NCBI RefSeq assembly: GCF_004297405.1
Contig: NZ_SCVC01000021.1
Location: 124,001-188,000, forward strand
DNA length: 64,000 nt
Source: Reyranella sp.
GTDB taxonomy: Bacteria > Pseudomonadota > Alphaproteobacteria > Reyranellales > Reyranellaceae
Direction: 5' to 3'
Made by a program: the position numbers and the translations under genes. The notes under the pieces are model-generated. The model saw only the letters and a list, made by a program, of their open reading frames with translations, had not been told where the DNA came from and did not search any database. Below are positions 35,186 to 44,000 of the stretch, one piece after another (position 1 is the stretch's first letter; every line of letters begins with the position of its first letter).

Positions 35186-36831
35186 GCTCCAGCGGCAGGG
35201 AACAGGCGGCCCGCTTGGACCGTGCCCCAGATGCGGACGTCCTTCAGCTTCTCAGGCGCGATCTCCAGCGGATCGTCTTCCAGAACCGCAAAGTCGGCAC
35301 GCTTGCCAACCTCGATCGAACCGAGTTCCCCGTCGAGCTTCAGCGTCCAGGCGGCGCCGAGGGTGATGGTGTGCAGCGCATCGGCCACGGAGATGCGCTC
35401 GCTGGTGCCGAGAACGCGACCGCTGGCGGTGAGTCGGTTGACGGCGCACCACGCGGTGAACAGGGGACCCAGCGGCGTCACCGGCGCGTCGGAATGAATG
35501 GCAAGCGGCACACCGCTGGCCAGCGCCGTGGCGCAGGCATTCATGCGCGTGGCACGCTCAGGGCCCACAGTCGTCTCGTAGTGCTGGTCTCCCCAATAGA
35601 AATGATGGTTGGGAAAGAGGTTTGCGCACATGCCGAGCCGGCTCATGCGGCGGAACTGCGCGGCATCGGCGAGCTGGCAGTGCTGGAGGGTGAATCGATG
35701 GTCGGGCGCCGGCTGGTCGCGCAGCGCGCCATCCAGGCAGTCCAGCGCCATCTCGGTCGCCTGGTCGCCGTTGGTGTGGCTGTGCACCAGCACGTCCTTC
35801 TGCAGCGCCAGCCTGTAGAGCTGCGCAATCGTCTCTGGTGGCGTGTACCAGAGGCCGTTCGGCGCGCCGTTGTAGTAGCCCGGCCAGCGCAGCCGCGCCG
35901 AGAAGCCCTGGATCGAACCGTCGACGAATAGCTTGATGGCGCCCAGCCGCAATCGGTCGGTCGCCTGCTTCTTGAGCCCCAGTGCGATCTCGACGGCCTG
36001 CTCGGGGGGCAGAGCCTGGAAACGCCGGAACGACACGATGCGTACGGGGAACTGAGCCTCGCCCGTCACGCGTTGCATCATCGAGACCGCGTCGTCCGGC
36101 AGAAGGTTCGCAAGGTCGGTGGCAGTGGTCACGCCCTGTCGGACGCAGAGTCTGGCGAAGCGGCGCAGGCCGGGCTCGTCGTTGGCCAGTGCTTCGCGGT
36201 CGAAGCCGATATGCTTCCCGACCAGCGTCATCGCTTCCGGGCCCTTGAGCTCGCCGGTCGGCAGGCCGTCGTCGCCGAGCGTCACGCCGGGATGGTTGAC
36301 GCCGGGGCGCAGCAAGCCCGCCAGCTCGAGGGCACGGCTGTTCACATTGAAGATGTGGCCGCTCGCATGCATCACGCCGATGGGGCGCTTGGTCGAAATG
36401 CGGTCGAAATCCGCGCGAACGACACGACGGTCACCGTAGTAGATCGGATCCAGCCCCCAGCCGGACAGCGGCTCGTCAGCTGACGCGAGCTTGCGTTCCT
36501 CTTCCTGCAGCCGCGCCACAACTTCGTCGATCGACGTGGCGCCCGGCCAGACCTTGCCGCCAGGATCCATACGGTCGAAGCGGCCGAGATAGGTGTAGCG
36601 CCAGAACGTGCCTTCGGCGGCGTGGCTATGGCCTTCGACGAAGCCGGGCATCAGCACCTTGTCGGCGAAGCTGTCGTCGAGGTCGTGGGCGCCCCAGCCC
36701 TTGAGTTCCTCCAGGGATCCGACGCCCAGGATGCGGCCCTCACGCACTGCGACATGCGTCGCTTCGGGTCGGGCGGGATTCATGGTGAGAATGCGACGGG
36801 CGCGGAAGATCGTGATCTTGCTGGTGCTCAT
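35182..36831 (-). CDS. Amidohydrolase family protein (YtcJ-like)
   Basis: The 549-residue enzyme has the YtcJ-type metal-dependent amidohydrolase fold. The metal-ligand HxH is in PGFVEGHSHAAEGT, a further ligand region is HSHTNGDQATEMA and the catalytic Asp lies in AIHSDAPVTPLGP. The N-terminal small beta domain spans residues 1-60. ATG at 36831 (MSTSKITIFRA) is preferred over the longer frame. It leads a three-gene minus-strand unit with CobW and GST. The substrate amide is unknown. Confidence 0.88.
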   Translation of the reverse strand: MSTSKITIFRARRILTMNPARPEATHVAVREGRILGVGSLEELKGWGAHDLDDSFADKVLMPGFVEGHSHAAEGTFWRYTYLGRFDRMDPGGKVWPGATSIDEVVARLQEEERKLASADEPLSGWGLDPIYYGDRRVVRADFDRISTKRPIGVMHASGHIFNVNSRALELAGLLRPGVNHPGVTLGDDGLPTGELKGPEAMTLVGKHIGFDREALANDEPGLRRFARLCVRQGVTTATDLANLLPDDAVSMMQRVTGEAQFPVRIVSFRRFQALPPEQAVEIALGLKKQATDRLRLGAIKLFVDGSIQGFSARLRWPGYYNGAPNGLWYTPPETIAQLYRLALQKDVLVHSHTNGDQATEMALDCLDGALRDQPAPDHRFTLQHCQLADAAQFRRMSRLGMCANLFPNHHFYWGDQHYETTVGPERATRMNACATALASGVPLAIHSDAPVTPLGPLFTAWCAVNRLTASGRVLGTSERISVADALHTITLGAAWTLKLDGELGSIEVGKRADFAVLEDDPLEIAPEKLKDVRIWGTVQAGRLFPAAGA

Positions 36832-36835
36832 GTGC

Positions 36836-37639
36836 CTAGAAATACCTGCTGATGCCGACGATAAGGCGGCTCTGGCAGTTTGTCGTGTAGCCGCAGCCCG
36901 CATAGTCGATGGTCGTATCAGTATAGGCAAACGTCATGTCGAAGCCGTAAGCGGTAATCACGAGTCCTGTCTGCCAGTACCAATAGTCATTGTTGGGAAT
37001 ACCGTAGTTCTGGGGCAGATCGACATACTGATTGCCGAGCGTGCCATAGACCTTGAATGAGATGTTCTCGTTCACCCTCAGGAAAGGCAGCGGCACCGTG
37101 AGCAGCGCGCGCTTGTTCCAGGCATTACCCGAAGCGCCGAACGAGTTCGGGCTGTAGCGCGCGCGGCCGTTGAGCTGGAAGAGGTCGAAGTCGTAGCCGA
37201 CGGAAACGACGAAATCGCCGTAGTCGTAGGCGAAGCTGCCGGGTACGCCAGGATAAAAGTAACGCACATAACCAATGTCGACGGTCATTCGCCGCTCGAA
37301 GGCGAGGAATTTGATGCCGCTCAGGAGGTCGACTTCGATGCCGGGCCCGGTGCCGGGAAAGTCGACGTTGCTGCCCCAGGCCGCCACATAGGCCCAGAGG
37401 TTGATGTCCTCACTGATGGACGGTGTGCGGTAATGCAGGCCGGGCTGGATCGCCGGCTGGCGATTGGTCTGCGAGATGCCGGCAAAGGAGTATTCGGACA
37501 CCACAGTGAAGCTTGCCGAGAAGGTGCCACCGAACGGGCCGTTCCACCGCGTCGCCGAATCCTCCGCGAATGCGGTGCCGCCATCGCACATTGCCCACAG
37601 TGCCATACAGGATGAGAGGCCGAGAGAGATCCTGGACAC
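36836..37639 (-). CDS. TorF-family putative outer-membrane porin
   Basis: The 267-residue product has a signal peptide (about 1-25, ending TAFA). It is rich in alternating aromatic and polar residues typical of outer-membrane beta strands, closing with LIVGISRYF where the final Phe serves barrel assembly. FSASFTVVSEYSFAGISQTNRQPAIQ marks the TorF family of small putative porins. The GTG at 37639 gives a normal signal peptide; an internal ATG at about 37606 would shorten it. It is 4 bases upstream of the amidohydrolase start, so co-transcription is plausible. Confidence 0.8.
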   Translation of the reverse strand: MSRISLGLSSCMALWAMCDGGTAFAEDSATRWNGPFGGTFSASFTVVSEYSFAGISQTNRQPAIQPGLHYRTPSISEDINLWAYVAAWGSNVDFPGTGPGIEVDLLSGIKFLAFERRMTVDIGYVRYFYPGVPGSFAYDYGDFVVSVGYDFDLFQLNGRARYSPNSFGASGNAWNKRALLTVPLPFLRVNENISFKVYGTLGNQYVDLPQNYGIPNNDYWYWQTGLVITAYGFDMTFAYTDTTIDYAGCGYTTNCQSRLIVGISRYF

Positions 37640-37658
37640 CGGCCTGAACTTCTGGCGC

Positions 37659-38447
37659 TCAGCGTCCGAACAGTACTTTATTTGCCCGGCGCCACCCGCT
37701 GCGCCCGGCGACGGCTGCCCGATACAGGGCTTCCTGTGCTGTGGTCCGAGGCATGGTGCGCTTCACGAAGTAGAACTTGCCGGTCTCGGCCTTCAGATCG
37801 AGGTTCTTCTCGCGGCAGAATCGATTGACGGCGCGGATGACTCCCGGCCAACCCTCGCTGTAGTCGTCGCCGAAGATCGCGCCGCCCTCGGCGACGGAGT
37901 CGTAGAACAGGGCCAGGTCGAAATAGACCTCTTCCTCCTCGTGTCCGGCATCGACGTAAAGGGCGTCGATCGTGATCCCGAGCTTGCGGAAGACCCGGGC
38001 GGCTGCGGTCGAGGTGATGGGAAAGGGCGAGATGTGATCCTGCGCGCCCGCAGTCCGGACATTGTGGACGAACTGCCGGAACATGTTCGGATAGCCACGG
38101 TCGAGGCGCAGGTGCTGGCGCAGCTCGTCCTCGATCCACAGGGTGTCGTTCGAGCCCAACCACGTGTCGATGCAGATGAAATGCGTGTCGAGATTGAGCG
38201 ATTGAGCAATCCGATGCATGTGCAGCACCGAGGCGCCCTTCCAGGTGCCGATCTCGGCGACGAGTTTCGGGCGGTGCCGCTTGAAGACTTCCTCGAAGAC
38301 AGGGTGATCCGAATGCCAGCCCTGCATGTCTACGGACAAGCCGGGATCGCTATGGGTGTAGCAACTTCCGTCGATACCGATACGGGCGAGGGGCCAGTTG
38401 GTCGCCGAGTTGATCGATCGGGTGGGCGCAGTCTGAACGTCGGCCAT
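37659..38447 (-). CDS. Class I SAM-dependent methyltransferase (Methyltransf_24 / CmcI-like)
   Basis: The 262-residue protein carries a Rossmann methyltransferase core: motif I LVAEIGTWKGAS, the acidic HFICIDTW strand and the DALYVDAGHEEEEVYFDL motif with metal/substrate acids, then GGAIFGDDYSEGW. This layout resembles CmcI-type cephalosporin hydroxylase and sugar O-methyltransferases. ATG at 38447 (MADVQTAPTR) was chosen because residues before it in the longer frame are Arg-rich and unlike the family. It is 19 bases upstream of the TorF gene. Confidence 0.85.
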   Translation of the reverse strand: MADVQTAPTRSINSATNWPLARIGIDGSCYTHSDPGLSVDMQGWHSDHPVFEEVFKRHRPKLVAEIGTWKGASVLHMHRIAQSLNLDTHFICIDTWLGSNDTLWIEDELRQHLRLDRGYPNMFRQFVHNVRTAGAQDHISPFPITSTAAARVFRKLGITIDALYVDAGHEEEEVYFDLALFYDSVAEGGAIFGDDYSEGWPGVIRAVNRFCREKNLDLKAETGKFYFVKRTMPRTTAQEALYRAAVAGRSGWRRANKVLFGR

Positions 38448-38543
38448 CTGGATGGTCTCTGGTGAACGAAGCGAGGCGAGCCTAGAAGACGCTCGCCCCG
38501 CCGGTCCAGCGGCCACCTGGCTTTATTTGCGCGTTCCCTGCCG

Positions 38544-39800
38544 TCAGCCCACGGTATTGCGTGGCACGTCGCGGAACGGCTTCGTGGTGTCGATGCTCGG
38601 TTCCTTGGGCATCTTGAGCACGCGTTCGGAGATGATGTTGCGCTGAATCTCGTCGGTGCCGCCGGCGATCGAGGTCGCTGGTACGGAAACGAGGATCTCC
38701 GCGATCGTGCCGCCCATAGGGCTGTCAGCCCCAGTGAGGAGCGCATCAGCACCCGAGAGCTGGGTGTGCACCCGAGCCGCGGCGCGGGCGACATGGCTCG
38801 ACACCAGCTTGCCCAGTGACCCTTCCGGTCCCTGCGGCCGGCCCTGTTCCTGCGCTGCACGGGCGCGGCGGGCCGTCCATTCCGCCGCCTTGGACATGGT
38901 CAGGAGCTTGGCGATCTCCTGCCGCACCACGGGATCGGTAAGATGCCCGGTTTCCTTGGCGCGCTGCAGGATCAGGTCGACGCGGCCGGCGCGCTGCGGA
39001 TACCACTTGTAGGGCTCCATCGTGGTGGCGATCTCGGCCCGCTCTTCCTCGTAGATGCGCCCCTTGCGATCGGAGCCCATCGCCCAGGTGCGCAGGCCGT
39101 CGGCGCCGCGGCGCTCGTGCATCAACGTCGTGGTGGTCACTGCCCAGCCATCGCCGACATTGGCGACCAGGAACTCCGGCTGCACTTCGGCGTCGGTCAT
39201 GAACACCTGATTGAACGAGGCATGGCCGTTCATCTGCTTTAACGGCTGCACCTTCACGCCGGGCTGGTGCATGTCGATGATGAAGTAGGAGAGGCCCTTG
39301 TGCTTGGTCAGGTCCCAGTCGGTGCGTGCCAGCAGCAGGCCCCAATGGGCGTGATGAGCGCTGGTGGTCCAGACCTTCTGGCCGTTCACCACCCACTTGT
39401 TGCCGCGCATCTCGGCGCGCGTCACCGCGCCGGCCACGTCCGACCCAGAGCCCGGCTCGCTGAAGAGCTGGCACCAGGTGTCCTCGCCGGTGAGGATGCG
39501 GCGTAGGAACTTCTCCTTATGGAGATCGGTGCCGTGCGCCAGGATCGTCGCGGCGGCGAGCGTGCGGATACCGGCCTTGGCGACGCCGATCGCGCCGATG
39601 CGGGCAAATTCCTCATCGACGACCGGCTGCAATGCCTGCGGCAGGTCGCGGCCGTACCATTGCTTGGGCCAGGTCGGCACACCCCAGCCGGAATCAGCCA
39701 GCTTGTTGCGCCACTCCACGAGGCCGAGTTCGGGATTCCAGTTCGCCTCGAGCCAGGCACGGACTTCGGCGCGGACGTTTTCTTCGTTCAGTTCGCTCAT
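38544..39800 (-). CDS. Acyl-CoA dehydrogenase (FadE type), larger partner
   Basis: The 418-residue flavoprotein is of the acyl-CoA dehydrogenase family. It shows the FAD/substrate segments CQLFSEPGSGSDVAG, WVVNGQKVWTTSAHHA and VPATSIAGGTDEIQRNIISERVL near the C-terminus. It is paired with a second, shorter dehydrogenase just upstream, as in heteromeric FadE enzymes for sterol or branched acyl-CoA. The catalytic base cannot be placed confidently. The gap to the partner is 13 bases. Confidence 0.92.
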   Translation of the reverse strand: MSELNEENVRAEVRAWLEANWNPELGLVEWRNKLADSGWGVPTWPKQWYGRDLPQALQPVVDEEFARIGAIGVAKAGIRTLAAATILAHGTDLHKEKFLRRILTGEDTWCQLFSEPGSGSDVAGAVTRAEMRGNKWVVNGQKVWTTSAHHAHWGLLLARTDWDLTKHKGLSYFIIDMHQPGVKVQPLKQMNGHASFNQVFMTDAEVQPEFLVANVGDGWAVTTTTLMHERRGADGLRTWAMGSDRKGRIYEEERAEIATTMEPYKWYPQRAGRVDLILQRAKETGHLTDPVVRQEIAKLLTMSKAAEWTARRARAAQEQGRPQGPEGSLGKLVSSHVARAAARVHTQLSGADALLTGADSPMGGTIAEILVSVPATSIAGGTDEIQRNIISERVLKMPKEPSIDTTKPFRDVPRNTVG

Positions 39801-39813
39801 GTCCCGTCCTCCC

Positions 39814-40950
39814 TCAAGCCGCCCAGCGCTGCATCATGAGCTCGCGGTGATGATGAGCATCGCCCAGCAGCACCTCCGAGCTCTTGGCGCGCTTGAACCA
39901 GAGATGGGTGTCGTTGTCCCAGGTGAAGCCGATGCCGCCATGGATCTGGATGGCGTGGATCGCCGTCTGCAGGCAGGCCTCGCTGGCAGCCGCCTTGGCG
40001 AGCGAGGCGACCGCAGCTACGTCGTCGTCGCCGTCGTCTAGCGCCGCCGCGGCGTAGTAGGCAGCCGACTTTGCGAGTTCGACGTCGATCAGCATGTCGG
40101 CCTGCTTATGCTTCATCGACTGGAAGGAGGCGATGGGTCGGCCGAATTGCATGCGCATCTTGGCGTAGGCCAGCGCATCCTCGCGCAGCCGGTCCGCGAC
40201 GCCGGCCATTTCGTTGGCCAGGCAGATCGCGGCTTCGGTCATGGTGCGAGCAAAGGGAACCGCAGCGGCGCCAGCGGTGCCAAGCAAGGTCGCTTCCACG
40301 TCCTTGAATTCGAGGCGCGCCAGCTTGCGTGTCGTATCCATGGTCTTGAGCGCGTGGCGCGAGAGGCCTTCGGCATTTCCGGCGACGGTGAACAGCGACA
40401 GGCCATTCTCACCCTTGCTGCCAGGCCGGCGAGCCAGCACGACAATGAGGTCGGCAGTGTGGCCGTCGATCACGTAGCTCTTGAAGCCTTCGAGTCTGTA
40501 TCGCTTTCCTGATTTTTTTGCCGTCATTGCCGTGGCGGCGGCGTCCCAGTGCGCGGGATCCTCGACCCAGGCCAGAGTGGCGATCGTGTCGCCAGCGGCG
40601 ATACCCGGCAGCAGCGCCTGCTTCTGGGCTTCCGTACCGGCATTCAGAATGGCGCCCGTCGCCAGCACGGCGGTGGAGAAGAGCGGTGCGCAGAGCAAGG
40701 CGCGGCCTGCTTCTTCCAGCACGATACCCAGTTCGCCGAAGCCGAATCCCTGGCCGCTATAGGCTTCCGGGATGCGGACGGCCGTGAGCCCTAGTTCCGC
40801 ATTGAGCTTGCGCCAGGCATCACGTTCCCAACCGGCGTCGGTCTCCATCAACCGCCGCACTTCCTTGGTCGGCGACCGTTCCGCCAGGAAACGGCGGAGA
40901 TTGGACCTGAACTCTTCCTGCTCGCTGGAGAAGCTGAACTTCATCGACAT
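39814..40950 (-). CDS. Acyl-CoA dehydrogenase (FadE type), smaller partner
   Basis: The 378-residue flavoprotein has an N-terminal helical domain (MKFSFSSEQEEFRSNLRR), a GFGFGELGIVLEEAG segment, QFGRPIASFQSMKHKQADM and the C-terminal IHGGIGFTWDNDTHLWFKRA motif. The FAD-binding TERQ-like site is weaker than in its partner (LAWVEDPAHWD), which fits a two-subunit enzyme in which sites are shared. It is first in the pair. Start ATG could be 40950 or 40944. Confidence 0.92.
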   Translation of the reverse strand: MSMKFSFSSEQEEFRSNLRRFLAERSPTKEVRRLMETDAGWERDAWRKLNAELGLTAVRIPEAYSGQGFGFGELGIVLEEAGRALLCAPLFSTAVLATGAILNAGTEAQKQALLPGIAAGDTIATLAWVEDPAHWDAAATAMTAKKSGKRYRLEGFKSYVIDGHTADLIVVLARRPGSKGENGLSLFTVAGNAEGLSRHALKTMDTTRKLARLEFKDVEATLLGTAGAAAVPFARTMTEAAICLANEMAGVADRLREDALAYAKMRMQFGRPIASFQSMKHKQADMLIDVELAKSAAYYAAAALDDGDDDVAAVASLAKAAASEACLQTAIHAIQIHGGIGFTWDNDTHLWFKRAKSSEVLLGDAHHHRELMMQRWAA

Positions 40951-41022
40951 TCCTCCCGGCGCCGATTTTAGGCGCAGGGAGGAAAGGCTGGAAGCGCAGG
41001 GGATTGCAGGGCGAGACGCGCT

Positions 41023-44000
41023 TTAGGCGTAGAGATCGACGTGCACGGCGAGAGGATTCATCGGGCCTGCGGTAACGAAGCCGAAGCTCGTCTCGCCGTC
41101 ATGGGCGATCGTGCCATTCCAGGCGGTGTTCTTGACCACGTAGCCGTTGGCGTCGTGCGAGACGATCTCGGCATTCCAGATGTCCGTGATCTCGTTCGTC
41201 ATGTCGATTCTGACCTGCCAGCCGGACGTTGCGCCGGCGCCGTCATTGTCGAGAGTGACACCGCCTTGAAATCCGCCGCTCCACGAATTGACGACGGCGA
41301 ACAGCGCCTCGAGATCGCCATCGCCAGACGGTGGCGGAGGGGGCGGCGGAGGCGGGGGCGTCGCCGTCGTGTCGTCATCGACAATGGTGGCGGTCGCGGT
41401 GGCCCGCGCGATCGTGGCGCCCTGCGCGTTGGTCAGCACGAGGCTGAAGTGCTCGTTGGCCTCGTCGAGCGTATCGGGCGTGATCGGGATCGAGATCGTC
41501 TTGCTCTGCTCGCCGACGGCGAAGGTGATGGAGCCGCTCGATCCGGTGAAGTCGGCGGCGCCCGCATCACCGATCTCGGTGTGATAGTCCACCGTCACGG
41601 CATGCGTCGTGGGTTCCGACAGACTCACCAGGAAGGACGCATGGTTGGTCGTTGCGGGCCCACCCTCGCCGCCGCCTGCCTCGTCGTCGTGGAACTCGAA
41701 CTGGATCGGCGTCAGATAGGCAAGCTTCGCTTGGTTCGGAGTGCTCCAGTCGTTGTTCAGGATGCCCCCGGTGTCGCCGGAGTTGGGATTCCATGACCAG
41801 AAAGTCCAGCTCGCGCCTTTCTGGCCGGCGGCTAGGTCCGACGTCCCGTTATTGTCGAGGTCGCCACTGAGATAGGAGGTGATGGCCTCGAACCAGGGAG
41901 CGTCCTTGGGATCGGTGAGGCCGGTGCCGAACTCGCCGATGTAGATGGGGGCAATGCCTTCCTTGAAGATGTAGCCCCACATCTGGTCGAACTTGGCCGG
42001 CAGGTTGGCTGGGAAATCCGGCCCCTGGAACCAGGGCTGCGCATAGACCGAGTTGGGATAGTCGTGCGGCGAGTAGACCAGCTTGTTAGCGACGTCGAGT
42101 TCGACCGGCCGGTCGCGGACGCCCATCAGGTTGCCGCCCCACCAGTAAGGCTGACCCTGATAGCTGCCGACACCCTCGACGAAGATCAGCCAGTTGGGAT
42201 TGACGTCGCCGATGGCGTTGCCGGCACGCTCGGCGGCCGCAGCCCAGTCGTTGGCGCCACCGCCGCCCCAGACGCCATTGTAGGGTTCGTTGTGAAGGTC
42301 GGCGCCGATCACGGTCGGATCGTCGCCATAGCGCGTTGCCAGCATCTTCCAGTCGGCGATCCAACTCGCCTCGCTGTGCTGGGCATCATACCAGAGGCCG
42401 TTGGACGACGGGCCGTCGCCGGGTGTGCTGCGATGATGATCGAGAATGATCTTGAGGCCGATCTGGCCGGCGTAGTCGACGATCTTGTCCATGATCTGCA
42501 GCGCGGTGAGGCCCTGCAGGTCCGGGCTCTTGCTGTAGTTGATGTTGAAGGACGTTGCCGTCGAATGCAGCATGTCGCTGGAGTAGGGCAGGCGGATGGT
42601 GTTGAAGCCGAGGTCCACCATCTGGTTCATCATGTCCTGGTAGCCGCGTGTATAGAGGCCGTGCGGCACCCCCAGGGCGGTCTCGAAGCCGAACCAGTTG
42701 ACGCCTGCGATCTGCACCGAGTGACCGGCCGAATCGATGATCTGGTTGCCCGAGGTGCTGAGCCAACCCGCCCCGCCGCCACTGTGGCCTGGATCACCTT
42801 CGATCACCGAAGTATCCGCGACACTGAGCGTCGGCAGCGTCGGGGCGACGACATCGTCGTTGATGATGGTGCCGATTGCCGAACCGTCGGCGATGGTGGC
42901 GCCTGTCGGTGAGGACAGGGTGAGCGTCAGCGTTCCGTTGGCTTCGACGGTGATGTCACCCGAGACCTGCACATGGACCACCTTCGAGGTCTCGCCGGCG
43001 GCGAAGGTGAGCGTGCCGGTAAGGGCGGCATAGTCACTGCCAGCCGTCGCCGTGCCGTTGCCCGTCGCATAGGCCACTGTGACGTTGCCGGTCGCGGGCG
43101 CGGAGAGGGTCACGGTGAAAGCGAGGTCCTGCAGGCCGCCATTGCCTTCGGCGACACTGGCATCGCCCACCGAGAGCGTTGGAAGAACCGGCGCGACGTC
43201 GTCATTGGTGATGGTGCCGACTGCCGAGCCGTCGGCAATGGTGGCGCCGCTCGGCGAAGACAGAGCGAGCGTCAGTTGTTCGTTGGCCTCGATGGCACTG
43301 TCTCCCGACACCTGCACATGGACCACCTTCGAGGTCTCACCGGCGGCAAACGTGAGGATGCCGGAGAGGGCGGCATAGTCGCTGCCCGCCGTGGCCGTAC
43401 CGTTGGCCGTGGCATAGGCCACCGTGACCGGTCCGGTCGCCGCTGCCGAGAGGGAGACGATGAAGGCGAGGTCGCGAACGCCGCTATTGCCTTCGACGAC
43501 CGTCGCGTCGCTCACCGAGAGCGAGGGAAGGACTGGAGTCGGCCCGCCTGTCACGACGCCGTTGATGGTGAAGCCGGAGGCCGTGGTGCCGGTGCTGCCC
43601 GGCGTCGCCTGGAAGCCGAACGACACGTCGTCACCTGCGCCGACCTTTCCATTCCAGGCGACGTTGCGAATCACATAGTGATCGCCAACATGGCTCACGA
43701 TCTCGGCGTTCCAGATGTTGGTGATGGTGAAGGAGGCGTTGAACTCGGCGGTCCAGCCATTGAGCGCGGTGGACCCGGCCTCGATGGTCATGGCGCCGGT
43801 GAAGCCCGAACCCCAGTTGCTGGTGACGGCGTAGTCGAGCGACACGCTGCCCGGTGTCGGCGTCGTGACATCGTCGTTGACGATCGTGCCGGTGGCAGAG
43901 CCGTCGGCGATGGTCGCGCCCGCCGCATTGGAAAGCGCGAGCGTCAGGGTTTCGTTGGCTTCGACGGCCGTGTCGCCGGTGACCACGATCTGAATGGTCT

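Noticed and set aside
41337-41370. Proline-codon run in the cellulase as a simple repeat or CRISPR-like element
   Set aside because: It encodes a linker in frame; there are no spacers.
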